From NCBI GenBank assembly GCA_934096265.1, contig CAKOLI010000005.1, positions 4,122-68,121 on the forward strand: DNA of 64,000 bases, in the 5' to 3' direction. Below are positions 1-8,372 of this stretch, in pieces; the first letter of the stretch is position 1; every line of letters starts with the position of its first letter. A model generated the notes under the pieces. That model was given only the letters and a program-made list of their open reading frames with translations, did not search any database and was not told the origin of the DNA. Origin of the DNA: an uncultured Bacilli bacterium. Lineage in GTDB: Bacteria > Bacillota_I > Bacilli_A > RF39 > UBA660. The position numbers and the translations under genes were made by a program.

Positions 1-579
1 GCCTTTGAATCAATCGTAAACAGCTGGGAAAATGGAGAAAATCCACTTCTTGATAGCTTTATGCTAAAAGTGGACAATATCGAAAAAATAGAAGATACAG
101 TAGACCAAATAAGAAAAATAGAGGGCGTTAACAGCATAAACTATGGAGAAGAAATCGTAAGACAATTAATCGTAGTATTTAAAGTTATAGAAAAATCCTC
201 CATCTGGGCAGTCGTAGCCTTAGTCCTAGTTACTTCCTTCTTAATATCTAACACTATTAAATTAACAATATATTCAAGAAAAACAGAAATAGAAATTATG
301 CGTCTAGTTGGAGCTTCTAACAGTGCTATTAAAATGCCATTTGTAATAGAAGGCCTATTCTTAGGAATAATTGGAGCTATTCTCCCTATTGGCCTAACTA
401 TATATGGTTACATAGCCCTATATGATTTCTTTGATGGTAAAATGTTTGGTTCACCATTAGCAAAACTAATTACCCCATCACCATTTGTCTACCAATCATC
501 TCTACTACTATTACTAATAGGTATCCTAGTAGGTATGTTTGGAAGCTATAGAGCAGTAAGAAAATACTTAAAAATATAA
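1..579 (+). CDS. ftsX: Cell-division ABC transporter permease FtsX, 3' part
   Basis: The open frame runs in from the left edge, so the start is missing; 192 residues remain. They cover the end of the extracytoplasmic loop (PLLDSFMLKVDN, a ferredoxin-like fold in this family) and three membrane segments. The motif KTEIEIMRLVGASN is the typical FtsX/MacB permease coupling region. FtsX forms a complex with the ATPase FtsE and transmits ATP hydrolysis to cell-wall hydrolases during division or elongation. The partner ftsE is expected just upstream, outside the window. The gene ends 130 bp before pgk, and the gap holds no other gene. Family assignment is firm because of the length, topology and motif. 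Confidence 0.9.
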   Translation, partial: AFESIVNSWENGENPLLDSFMLKVDNIEKIEDTVDQIRKIEGVNSINYGEEIVRQLIVVFKVIEKSSIWAVVALVLVTSFLISNTIKLTIYSRKTEIEIMRLVGASNSAIKMPFVIEGLFLGIIGAILPIGLTIYGYIALYDFFDGKMFGSPLAKLITPSPFVYQSSLLLLLIGILVGMFGSYRAVRKYLKI

Positions 580-709
580 TACTTGTTACTAACAGTAATG
601 AGTATTTTTAATATATTTTACATATATTAATAACAAAATTGTCATATTATACATTTTTTTTATTAATTTGTGTTACAATTATTATATATACTAGAAAGAA
701 GGGTAACTA

Positions 710-1867
710 TTGAAAACAATAAAAGATTATGATTTAAATAATAAAAAAGTAATTATTAGATGTGACTTTAATGTTCCTATTCAAAGTGGAGTCATCACTG
801 ATGATACTAGAATAAAAGAAAGCCTTCCCACTATTAAATACGCAGTAGATAATAATGCTAAGGTAATATTACTATCTCATCTAGGCAGAATAAAAGAAGA
901 AAAAGATAAACAAAATAATAGCCTATTACCAGTCAAAGAAAGATTAAGCCAACTTCTAGGTATGGAAGTAATCTTTTCTAAATATACTCATGGAGATACT
1001 CTAAATAATTTAGTCCTAGCTTTAAAACCTAAAGACATCTTATTAGTAGAAAATACAAGATATGAAGATTTAGATAACAAAAAAGAAAGCACATGTAATG
1101 ATGAACTATCTAAATACTGGGCTTCTTTAGGAGATATATTTATAAATGACGCCTATGGCACCCTACATAGAGCACATGCCTCAAATGTAGGAATAGCTAA
1201 ATACTTACCATCAGGAATAGGATTCTTAGTAGAAAATGAACTAACTAAAATAAACGACTTCCTAAAAGAAGATACTCATCCCTATATCCTTATTATGGGA
1301 GGTAAAAAAGTATCAGACAAAATAACCCTAATCGAAAACCTAATAAACAAATGTGATAAATTATTAATAGGAGGAGCTATGGCTTTTACCTTCTTAAATA
1401 CCCTTGGATATGACACAAAAGATAATATTGTTGACAAAGAAAATTTAACATTCTGTAAAAATATCTTAAATAAATATCCTAGTAATATTATTCTGCCAGT
1501 AGATTTTATAAATGAAAAAGGAGAAAATATTCCATTAAATAGACTAAATAAAGAAATAGCCCTAGACATTGGTGCTTCTACTGTAGAACTATTCCAAAAA
1601 GAATTATCTAACGCTAAAAGAGTAATTATAAATGGTCCAATGGGAATGTTTGAAGATAAAAGATATCAAAACGGTACCAAAAAACTATATACCTATCTAT
1701 ATGAAAATAACATAAAAACATTAATAGGAGGAGGCGATACCGCCGCTTCTGCAAACATATTAGGATTTAAAGATAAGTTTTACCACATATCAACAGGAGG
1801 AGGCGCGACATTAGAATACCTAGAAGGCAAACCACTAGAAGGATTAAATGTCATAAGTCATGAATAA
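710..1867 (+). CDS. pgk: Phosphoglycerate kinase
   Basis: 385 residues, slightly shorter than the usual 390-400. It makes ATP from 1,3-bisphosphoglycerate in glycolysis, in the cytoplasm. The substrate-binding motif RCDFNVP is at residues 18-24, LLSHLGR near 55 and LVENTRY near 113; the C-terminal nucleotide-binding part has GGGDTAAS and the terminal TGGGATLEYLEG. The start is a TTG with GAAGGG nine bases upstream; there is no in-frame ATG before the conserved N-terminus. It is first in an operon with overlapping genes: its stop overlaps the start of the flippase-like gene. A TACAAT -10-like hexamer lies at 674-679 but no good -35 is seen. Pairing with tpiA three genes later is common; the two lipid-type genes in between are not. 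Confidence 0.97.
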   Translation: MKTIKDYDLNNKKVIIRCDFNVPIQSGVITDDTRIKESLPTIKYAVDNNAKVILLSHLGRIKEEKDKQNNSLLPVKERLSQLLGMEVIFSKYTHGDTLNNLVLALKPKDILLVENTRYEDLDNKKESTCNDELSKYWASLGDIFINDAYGTLHRAHASNVGIAKYLPSGIGFLVENELTKINDFLKEDTHPYILIMGGKKVSDKITLIENLINKCDKLLIGGAMAFTFLNTLGYDTKDNIVDKENLTFCKNILNKYPSNIILPVDFINEKGENIPLNRLNKEIALDIGASTVELFQKELSNAKRVIINGPMGMFEDKRYQNGTKKLYTYLYENNIKTLIGGGDTAASANILGFKDKFYHISTGGGATLEYLEGKPLEGLNVISHE

Positions 1868-2894
1868 CAATAAAAGTAAATTTAAAATAGTACTAAATAT
1901 CCTATTTCTATTCCTGATAGTCGCAGCCGTCCTATATTTCACATTAAAAGATAACTTTAACGAAGTAATGAACGAGGTATTAAAACTAAATCCTATCTTT
2001 CTAATAATAGGCATAATCTTAGTATTCTTATACCGCTACTTTATAGGCATCGCACTACATAAATTAACAATAATAAACACAGGCTCAAATAAACTACCCA
2101 AACTAAGTGCCTTCAAACTCAGCATGGCGACGATGTTCTTTAATGGAATTACCCCCTTTGCAACAGGTGGTCAACCAATGCAAGTTTATTACTTCAAAAA
2201 AGAAAACGTCCCCATCACTCAATCAACTAACATTATCTTACAAAACTCTATATTATATCAAATAGCCCTAATGTTAATGGGAATATTTGCAATAATATGT
2301 AACAAAACATTAAATATCTTTCCCAACAATGACGTACTAAAACACCTAGTAACAGTAGGCTTTATCATAAATGGATTAGTATGTGCTTTTCTATTACTAA
2401 TAACTTTTGGTAAAAAATTTAGTAAATTTCTTCTAAATAAATGCCTAACCTTTCTAGCTAAAATTAAGATAGTTAAAAACTATGAAGAAAAAAGAAAGTC
2501 ATTAGATGAATACATAACTAAATTCTATGAAAGTGGTAAAATACTTCTAAAAGATAAAAAATCTATCATCAAAATAATTATTTATAATATACTAGCATTA
2601 ACATCTCTATATATTATTCCTATTGTTATTATATATGGTATGAATGATTACACTAGTATAAATCCCCTTGAGACAATTGTATCATCTGCATATGTAATGG
2701 TAATGGGCTCATTTGTTCCAACTCCAGGAGGAACAGGAGGATTAGAATACGGATTTTTAAATTTCTTTGGATATTTTATAACAGGCACTAACTTAACAGC
2801 AACAATGTTTATATGGAGAAGCATAAGCTACTACATAGGCATGATATTTGGAGGAATATCAGTAGCCTTATATGAAGGGAGAAAAAAGAAATGA
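1860..2894 (+). CDS. Lysylphosphatidylglycerol synthase TM-region (flippase-like) membrane protein
   Basis: 344 residues, about eight membrane segments. It matches the UPF0104/LPG_synthase_TM family, the flippase half of MprF without the aminoacyl transferase half. Diagnostic motifs are FFNGITPFATGGQPMQ near residues 95-110 and MGSFVPTPGGTGGLEYGF near 278-295. Members are thought to move lipids or lipid-linked glycans across the cytoplasmic membrane. The start ATG overlaps the end of pgk by eight bases, and its TGA stop overlaps the ATG of the next gene. The adjacent diacylglycerol-type glycosyltransferase suggests that the pair makes and translocates a glycolipid, which is inference. Confidence 0.88.
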   Translation: MNNNKSKFKIVLNILFLFLIVAAVLYFTLKDNFNEVMNEVLKLNPIFLIIGIILVFLYRYFIGIALHKLTIINTGSNKLPKLSAFKLSMATMFFNGITPFATGGQPMQVYYFKKENVPITQSTNIILQNSILYQIALMLMGIFAIICNKTLNIFPNNDVLKHLVTVGFIINGLVCAFLLLITFGKKFSKFLLNKCLTFLAKIKIVKNYEEKRKSLDEYITKFYESGKILLKDKKSIIKIIIYNILALTSLYIIPIVIIYGMNDYTSINPLETIVSSAYVMVMGSFVPTPGGTGGLEYGFLNFFGYFITGTNLTATMFIWRSISYYIGMIFGGISVALYEGRKKK

Positions 2895-4129
2895 GAGTAG
2901 GAATATTCACTGATACATACCCACCATTCATAAATGGTGTATCCACAAGCGTAGTAATGCTAAAAAGATCATTAGAACGCTTAGGACACGAAGTCTATAT
3001 CGTAACAGTAAATAATGAAAACATGAAATACAAATATGAAGAAGACGAAAAAGTGCTAAGAATACCAGGATTACCAACAGGAATATATGACTACCGCCTA
3101 ACAGGTATTTATCCCATTACAGCATTAAACAAAATAAAAAAATGGAACCTAGACATAATTCACTCCCAAACAGAATTTGGTGTAGGAACATTTGCAAGAA
3201 TAATATCCAAACAATTAGGTATCCCATTAGTACACACCTATCATACTATGTATGAAGACTATGTCCACTATATAACCAAAGGATACTTCAATGGAGCAAG
3301 CAAAAAAATAGTAGAATATTTAACTCTATTCTACTGTGATAAAACCATCTCTGAACTAATTGTTCCTACCAAAAAAGCATACGAACTATTCAAACAAAAA
3401 TACCGTGTTAACAGAAACGTCTACATCGTTCCAACAGGTATCGAAGTAGAAAGATTCTATTCTGAAAACAACCCTAACTTTAACCTTACAAAAAAAAGAA
3501 AAAGCTTAGGATTATCTAAAGATGATTTTGTTATCCTCTTTGTAGGACGTATAGGAAAAGAAAAGAATATTGATCTATTATTAGAAAGCATGCCATATCT
3601 TATTAAAGAAGGAAGCCATAAAATTAAACTCCTAATCGTAGGAGATGGTCCCGATATTGAAGAATATAAAAACTACGTATCAACTAATAAACTAACTAAA
3701 AATGTTATCTTTACAGGCAAAGTCCCTTGGGAAGATATCCCATCATACTATTTATCCGCTAACATCTTTGCAACAGCATCCGTTACTGAAACACAAGGAC
3801 TTACCGTAATCGAAGCCCTAGGAGCATCCCTTCCTGTCGTATGTATAAATGATGAAAGCTTTAACGAAACAATTATCAACAACCTAAATGGTAAAATATT
3901 TGAAACAAAAGAAGAATACCAAAAAGCAATCCTAGAACTATACAAAGACCATCATTTACTAAAAAGATTATCCAACCAAGCAAAAATATCAGCTCAAACC
4001 CATTCATCAAGATACTTTGCATCTCAAGTGCTAGAAGTATATAACATCGCTATAAAAAACTACAAAAAATTAAGAATTCCCCTAATAGATAAAATCAAAG
4101 AAATATTTAAAGGTACTAAAAATGAATAA
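2891..4129 (+). CDS. GT4 glycosyltransferase, probable 1,2-diacylglycerol 3-glucosyltransferase
   Basis: 412 residues, a full-length GT-B fold enzyme. The N-terminal motif MRVGIFTDTYPPFINGVSTS is the acceptor-side glycine-rich loop typical of Gram-positive glycolipid synthases; LVHTYHTMYEDYVHY and VPTGIEVERF follow. The C-terminal half has FVGRIGKEKN and the EX7E-type signature ETQGLTVIEA that binds the nucleotide sugar. The family adds glucose to diacylglycerol at the cytoplasmic face of the membrane to make glycolipid or lipoteichoic-acid anchors. It overlaps the flippase by four bases (ATGA) and tpiA by eight bases, so translation is likely coupled. The exact sugar and acceptor cannot be read from sequence. 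Confidence 0.87.
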   Translation: MRVGIFTDTYPPFINGVSTSVVMLKRSLERLGHEVYIVTVNNENMKYKYEEDEKVLRIPGLPTGIYDYRLTGIYPITALNKIKKWNLDIIHSQTEFGVGTFARIISKQLGIPLVHTYHTMYEDYVHYITKGYFNGASKKIVEYLTLFYCDKTISELIVPTKKAYELFKQKYRVNRNVYIVPTGIEVERFYSENNPNFNLTKKRKSLGLSKDDFVILFVGRIGKEKNIDLLLESMPYLIKEGSHKIKLLIVGDGPDIEEYKNYVSTNKLTKNVIFTGKVPWEDIPSYYLSANIFATASVTETQGLTVIEALGASLPVVCINDESFNETIINNLNGKIFETKEEYQKAILELYKDHHLLKRLSNQAKISAQTHSSRYFASQVLEVYNIAIKNYKKLRIPLIDKIKEIFKGTKNE

Positions 4130-4829
4130 ACTGTATATTCTAAATCACAAAATGAATCTAACTAAAGATAACATAGATACTTATATAAAGAAAATTAATA
4201 AACTTTCCACAACAAACCATATAATCATATGCCCATCAAGTATTTATCTAAATGACTTTAAATTAAACACAAACTATGACATATCATCGCAAAACATATA
4301 CTATATGGATGAAGGCTCATACACAGGAGAAATATCTGCTAAACAACTAAACAGCCTAAATATCAAATATACCCTAGTAGGCCACTTTGAAAGAAGAATA
4401 ATATTTAACGAAACAGAAGAAATCATAAATAAAAAAATCTCATCCTGCATAAGAAACAATATTATTCCAATATTATGTATAGGTGAATATGAAGAACTAG
4501 ATACTTACAATAAAACTATATCAGTTCTATCTTCTCAGTTAAATAATGCTCTAAAAAATAATAACATAAAAGAAATAATAATAGCCTATGAACCAGCTTG
4601 GTCAATCGGAACAGGCAAAATTCCTAACAAAGATATTCTAAGTAAAATAATAAAATATATATATGACTATTTAAATGATAACTATCATATCAAATTTAAT
4701 ATCGTTTATGGGGGAAGTATTACTAAAGAAAACATAAGTGATATAATTAGTATATCTAACATAGACGGAGTTCTATTAGGAACCATCTCACTAGATATAG
4801 ATAGCTTAAAAACAATTATAAATAATTAA
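4122..4829 (+). CDS. tpiA: Triosephosphate isomerase
   Basis: 235 residues, about 15 shorter than usual. It interconverts dihydroxyacetone phosphate and glyceraldehyde 3-phosphate. Asn8 and Lys10 of the N-x-K motif are present (NHK instead of NWK), catalytic His88 lies in VGHFERR, catalytic Glu157 in AYEPAW, loop 6 reads SIGTGK and the phosphate-binding YGGSI is intact. Two positions differ from almost all TIMs: the Ser after the catalytic His is Phe89, and the late loop reads GVLLGTISL, where a GG or GGA pattern is normal. It is last of the pgk operon and overlaps the glycosyltransferase. The fold and catalytic residues support activity. Confidence 0.94.
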   Translation: MNKLYILNHKMNLTKDNIDTYIKKINKLSTTNHIIICPSSIYLNDFKLNTNYDISSQNIYYMDEGSYTGEISAKQLNSLNIKYTLVGHFERRIIFNETEEIINKKISSCIRNNIIPILCIGEYEELDTYNKTISVLSSQLNNALKNNNIKEIIIAYEPAWSIGTGKIPNKDILSKIIKYIYDYLNDNYHIKFNIVYGGSITKENISDIISISNIDGVLLGTISLDIDSLKTIINN

Positions 4830-4831
4830 AG

Positions 4832-4866
4832 ATAGAGAAGTAATGAACATTTATTTCTCTTTTATT
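4832..4866 (+). terminator. Probable terminator after tpiA
   Basis: An imperfect hairpin with AGAGAA and TTCTCT arms follows the tpiA stop, with a T-rich tail. It separates the glycolytic operon from spo0A. Confidence 0.5.
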
Positions 4867-4874
4867 TATCTGTA

Positions 4875-4930
4875 TTCGACAAAACTTGTCAAAATTCACT
4901 CTTGAATAAATAAGGTAAAAAAAATATAAT
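4875..4930 (+). promoter_or_regulatory. spo0A promoter with two Spo0A-box matches
   Basis: TTGAAT (4902-4907) and TATAAT (4925-4930) are separated by exactly 17 bases. Upstream are TTCGACA (4875-4881, the reverse of TGTCGAA) and TTGTCAAA (4886-4893), arranged convergently. Both match the B. subtilis 0A-box consensus TGTCRAA. This predicts autoregulation of spo0A; binding is inferred. Confidence 0.65.
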
Positions 4931-4959
4931 TATATTATAATAAAAAGGAGATAGAAAAA

Positions 4960-5724
4960 ATGAGTAAAATTAAAGTTTTAATGATTGATGATAATATCAG
5001 TTTAATCGAAATGGTCAAAGAATATTTTAAAGGTAGTTCAAAAGTAGATATATCCCTAGAAGCCCATGACGGTAGTGAAGGATTAGATAAAATACTAAAT
5101 AAAGAAAATGAATATGATGTTGTATTACTAGACATAATCATGCCCAAGAAAGATGGTATGTATGTACTAGAAGAATTAAACAAAAGAAATATCCATAAAA
5201 AAATAATTGTCGAAACTTCCTATAATGCCCCTGACGTTATAAGAAAAGTAAGTGAATACGGAGTAAACTATTACATTTTAAAACCATTTGACTTAATAGA
5301 TTTAGAAAAAAGAATACTAGAAATATTTGACAAAACCGAAAGTAAAAACATTAATCTATATCAAAATAACCTTCAAAAATCAATTACTAACATGCTACAT
5401 GAATTAGGTATGCCTTCTCACATAAAAGGTTATCAATACATAAGAGAAGGTATCTCTATGATATATAACAAACCAGATATCATAGGAGGTATAACTAAAG
5501 AACTATATCCAGACATTGCTTCTAAATTTGATACAACAGTCTCACGTGTAGAAAGAGCAATAAGACATGCCATTGAAGTAAGTTGGAACAGAGGCAACTG
5601 GGACTACATGGAAGAAATATTTGGACATAGCGTAGATATCGACAAAGCTAAACCAACTAATTCAGAATTTATTGTCACAGTCGCGGACAAACTAAGACTA
5701 GAACATAACAAAGTTGCCAATTAA
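4960..5724 (+). CDS. spo0A: Sporulation master response regulator Spo0A
   Basis: 254 residues, close to the 260-270 of the family. The receiver domain (1-120) has the acidic pair Asp10/Asp11, phospho-acceptor Asp58 in LLDIIMP, Ser87 and Lys108 in ILKPFD. The C-terminal domain is unmistakable: [20 protein letters not shown] followed by [18 protein letters not shown] and NRGNWDY, the Spo0A recognition helix region. Phosphorylated Spo0A binds TGTCRAA boxes and controls entry into sporulation and biofilm matrix expression. The start ATG has AAGGAG eleven bases upstream. A sporulation-type kinase lies 2.6 kb downstream, and 0A-like boxes occur upstream of both genes. Its presence indicates a sporulating lineage or one that keeps the regulator. 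Confidence 0.96.
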   Translation: MSKIKVLMIDDNISLIEMVKEYFKGSSKVDISLEAHDGSEGLDKILNKENEYDVVLLDIIMPKKDGMYVLEELNKRNIHKKIIVETSYNAPDVIRKVSEYGVNYYILKPFDLIDLEKRILEIFDKTESKNINLYQNNLQKSITNMLHELGMPSHIKGYQYIREGISMIYNKPDIIGGITKELYPDIASKFDTTVSRVERAIRHAIEVSWNRGNWDYMEEIFGHSVDIDKAKPTNSEFIVTVADKLRLEHNKVAN

Positions 5725-5738
5725 CTGGTAACTTTTTT
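5710..5738 (+). terminator. Intrinsic terminator of spo0A
   Basis: AAGTTGCCA pairs with TGGTAACTT (one G-U pair) over a six-base loop, followed by a T run. The 5' arm overlaps the last codons and stop of spo0A. Confidence 0.8.
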
Positions 5739-5804
5739 ACATACTTGCTAAAAATAACCATTTCTGCTAAAATATAAATATATAAAGAAAAGAGTTGATT
5801 TATT

Positions 5805-6548
5805 ATGGAATTATGCATAACTGCCTTAGTAGGACTATTCATGTTACTAGGATCTATCTTAATCCTCTTAACTAAAAATGACAAAAAAATCATAAGCATA
5901 TCTACAGGACTAGGATTCGGTATACTAGTATTTTTAACTATATTCGAATTAATCCCAGAAGTAATAGAAATACTAAATACTAAATATAGCAATATAATAA
6001 CAATTATCATAGTATTTATCTTAATATCTTTAGGAATAGCTATCTTAAAACTATTAGACATTTTTATACCAGACCATGATACTAACGATAATACCAAGAA
6101 ACATTTCCTTCATATAGGTATTGTAACCTCTATAGCCATAGTAATACATAATATCTTAGAAGGAATAGTTGTATACACTAGTCTATTAAACAATTTAAAA
6201 CTAGGCATATTACTATGTCTAGGCGTAGGCCTACATAACATACCCCTAGGAATGTTTATCACCTCATCATTCTATAAAGCAACATCAAACACTAAACGTA
6301 CTATCCTAATAATAACATTACTATCCCTATCTACCTTTATAGGAGGCCTAATAAGTAGCTTATTTACCTCCCTAATCGCAGAAAGCTTAGTAAGTGCCTA
6401 CATTCTAGCAATAACAATAGGTATGCTTCTATATATAATTATATTTGAACTACTACCTACCATAATCAAAAATAAAAAATACTGTACAATAGGCATAATA
6501 ATTAGCATATTACTATCTATTATTGTAAGCTTAATAGGAACAGTGTAA
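5805..6548 (+). CDS. ZIP-family divalent metal transporter
   Basis: 247 residues with about eight membrane segments. The ZIP signature in TM4 reads HNILEG and TM5 has GLHNIPLGM, matching the conserved metal-binding HN(x)PEG pattern of the ZupT/GufA branch. A histidine-containing cytosolic loop (DHDTNDNTKKHFLH) sits between TM3 and TM4, as usual. Expected role: uptake of zinc, iron or manganese across the cytoplasmic membrane. The start ATG has AAGAGTTG upstream, and the next gene begins two bases after its stop, so they share a transcript. The Pro-Glu-Gly after the second HN is replaced by Pro-Leu-Gly; the effect on metal choice is unknown. Confidence 0.88.
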   Translation: MELCITALVGLFMLLGSILILLTKNDKKIISISTGLGFGILVFLTIFELIPEVIEILNTKYSNIITIIIVFILISLGIAILKLLDIFIPDHDTNDNTKKHFLHIGIVTSIAIVIHNILEGIVVYTSLLNNLKLGILLCLGVGLHNIPLGMFITSSFYKATSNTKRTILIITLLSLSTFIGGLISSLFTSLIAESLVSAYILAITIGMLLYIIIFELLPTIIKNKKYCTIGIIISILLSIIVSLIGTV

Positions 6549-6550
6549 TT

Positions 6551-7975
6551 ATGAATAGTAAAACTACCTTCATAATAAATACAACATGCTTAACCATAAT
6601 CCTATTCCTATCAGCTCTACTTACCAAAATAAACATAATCCCTACACTACTAAGCATAAGTATTTATCTAATCCTACTATCAACACTAAGCCATATTACT
6701 ATAAATATAAATGACCAAAACAAATCTATTAAAATAATAAAAAACCTCTTTATAATAAACTTAATCCTCCTAATAATATCTTACGTAATAGCACAAATAA
6801 CTAAATATTACCTAAAGATAGATAACATAGAAGTATGTAACATATTACTATCACTAAGCATATCTTTCCATTATATATTTAAAATAATAGATACATCTTT
6901 CAAAACTAAAATATCCACATCATCATCTTATTACATAATAATAACTATCCTAACCACTATAAGTACACTAATAATCTATCTAACAAACATAAAAGATACA
7001 CTTTCAAATATAATACTATGTACAATTCCCCTTATAAGCGGAATAATAAACATCCTACTAATAACATTCCTAAACAAATCCCACCTTACTTCCTTATTAG
7101 AAAAAAGAACTACTCCATCATCAAACAAAATATTTACTAATAATATATATATATCTTTCATAAATGTAATAAATAGTACCTACCTATACATATCACTAGT
7201 ATATATCTACTATCTTCTAAATAATGTATATAACTATAATACATATATAATAAAGTCCCTAATAACAAATACATATCTATATGGTTATCTTTTACTTACA
7301 ATAAGCATAAATATTATTATATATATACTAAGCAATAAATATAATATAAACAATAACACCAAACTACTAAACAATATAAGCACTATCTATTATAAAATAT
7401 TCATAATACTAATACCTATAATAATATGTATAATTATGCTATCATCTCCTATCTGGACATTAATATTTAATAACAATAAATACTCATATATCCTAATAGG
7501 ACTAGCAATATATCTATTCTTTTATATACTATATTTCCTAACAATTAAACTACTAAATAAGATAAATAACAAAAAGAATATAGTTAAAATATTATTAATA
7601 GGCCTTTTATTCAAAATATTATTTACAAAGTCAGTAATATCATCATTCTATCGGATGGGTTACCCCCTAGTACTAGGAGAATTAATAAGTACCACCTTAA
7701 GCTACATAGTTGTAATAATAATAGGAAACTATATACTAAAAAAGAAATATAACATTACATTTTTTACTAGTATTGAAAAAATTCTAAATATAATATATAA
7801 TAATATTATATTAATGGTGGAGTTAATCTTATTAGGTATCTTTGTAAAAATGAAACATATAAATAGAATTAATGCTCTACTAGTAATAATAATATATAGC
7901 ATAGCCTCTATATTACTATATGCAATAAGACTATATATTAGTAAAAATAAAGATTTAGAAAAAAGAAAGGAATAA
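6551..7975 (+). CDS. Polytopic membrane protein, MOP (SpoVB/MurJ/Wzx-like) exporter candidate
   Basis: 474 residues, very hydrophobic, 12-14 predicted membrane segments and extremely rich in Ile, Leu and Asn. The length and segment count fit the MOP flippase superfamily (MurJ, SpoVB, Wzx). The region YRMGYPLVLGELISTTLSYI near residues 365-390 resembles the second-half repeat of SpoVB-type proteins. No single motif is decisive, so a generic membrane protein remains possible. It sits between the ZIP transporter and the EIIB-like gene with gaps of two and one bases, in one operon. If it is SpoVB-like it would flip a lipid-linked precursor, consistent with the nearby spo0A, but this is weak inference. 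Confidence 0.45.
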   Translation: MNSKTTFIINTTCLTIILFLSALLTKINIIPTLLSISIYLILLSTLSHITININDQNKSIKIIKNLFIINLILLIISYVIAQITKYYLKIDNIEVCNILLSLSISFHYIFKIIDTSFKTKISTSSSYYIIITILTTISTLIIYLTNIKDTLSNIILCTIPLISGIINILLITFLNKSHLTSLLEKRTTPSSNKIFTNNIYISFINVINSTYLYISLVYIYYLLNNVYNYNTYIIKSLITNTYLYGYLLLTISINIIIYILSNKYNINNNTKLLNNISTIYYKIFIILIPIIICIIMLSSPIWTLIFNNNKYSYILIGLAIYLFFYILYFLTIKLLNKINNKKNIVKILLIGLLFKILFTKSVISSFYRMGYPLVLGELISTTLSYIVVIIIGNYILKKKYNITFFTSIEKILNIIYNNIILMVELILLGIFVKMKHINRINALLVIIIYSIASILLYAIRLYISKNKDLEKRKE

Positions 7976-7976
7976 C

Positions 7977-8291
7977 ATGGAATTATATCAATATATAATT
8001 GTAATTGCAGTCTTAATAGTTATAGCCTTTGCCATAGTAAAAGGTAACAGAAAAGACTTCAAAATGGAATTAAATAAATTAGTAGATTATCTAGGAGGAA
8101 AAGACAATATTATAGATACAGAAGTAAACATGTCACGCTTTAAAGTGACCCTAAAAGATATCAAAAAAGCAAATAAAGATGCAATCATTAAACTAGGAGC
8201 ACGTGGTATAGTAGAAATAGACAATCAACTAAAAATTATCTTAGGACCTAATGCTAAACAATTAAAAAAATATATAGATGACTTAAAATAA
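7977..8291 (+). CDS. Membrane-anchored PTS EIIB-like protein lacking the phosphorylated cysteine
   Basis: 104 residues: one N-terminal membrane helix (residues 5-21) followed by a glucose-type EIIB fold. The motif LVDYLGGKDNI (35-45) and the late LGARGIVEIDN and IILGPNA segments align well with EIIB of the glucose family. In active EIIB the next strand reads D-A-C-I-T-R; here it reads E-V-N-M-S-R, so the phosphocysteine is Asn51. No EIIC or EIIA is nearby. It is therefore unlikely to carry phosphate; a sensory or structural role is possible. It is last in the operon that starts with the ZIP gene and is followed by a hairpin. Confidence 0.75.
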   Translation: MELYQYIIVIAVLIVIAFAIVKGNRKDFKMELNKLVDYLGGKDNIIDTEVNMSRFKVTLKDIKKANKDAIIKLGARGIVEIDNQLKIILGPNAKQLKKYIDDLK

Positions 8292-8312
8292 TACAAAATT
8301 AGTCATCCTTTT
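8277..8312 (+). terminator. Terminator after the EIIB-like gene
   Basis: GATGACT and AGTCATC form a stem over an AT-rich loop, followed by CTTTTT. The 5' arm overlaps the end of the coding region. Confidence 0.65.
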
Positions 8313-8318
8313 TCATAT

Positions 8319-8352
8319 TTCGACAAAATTCGACAAATTAATATTATATAAT
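8319..8352 (+). promoter_or_regulatory. Kinase promoter with tandem Spo0A boxes in place of a -35
   Basis: TTCGACAAAA at 8319 and TTCGACAAA at 8329 are two direct 0A-box matches ten bases apart. TATAAT lies at 8347-8352. At the expected -35 position there is no TTGACA; the boxes occupy it. This is the layout of Spo0A-activated sigma-A promoters in B. subtilis. Activation is inferred. Confidence 0.7.
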
Positions 8353-8372
8353 CAGCATAGGGAGGGAAAAAT

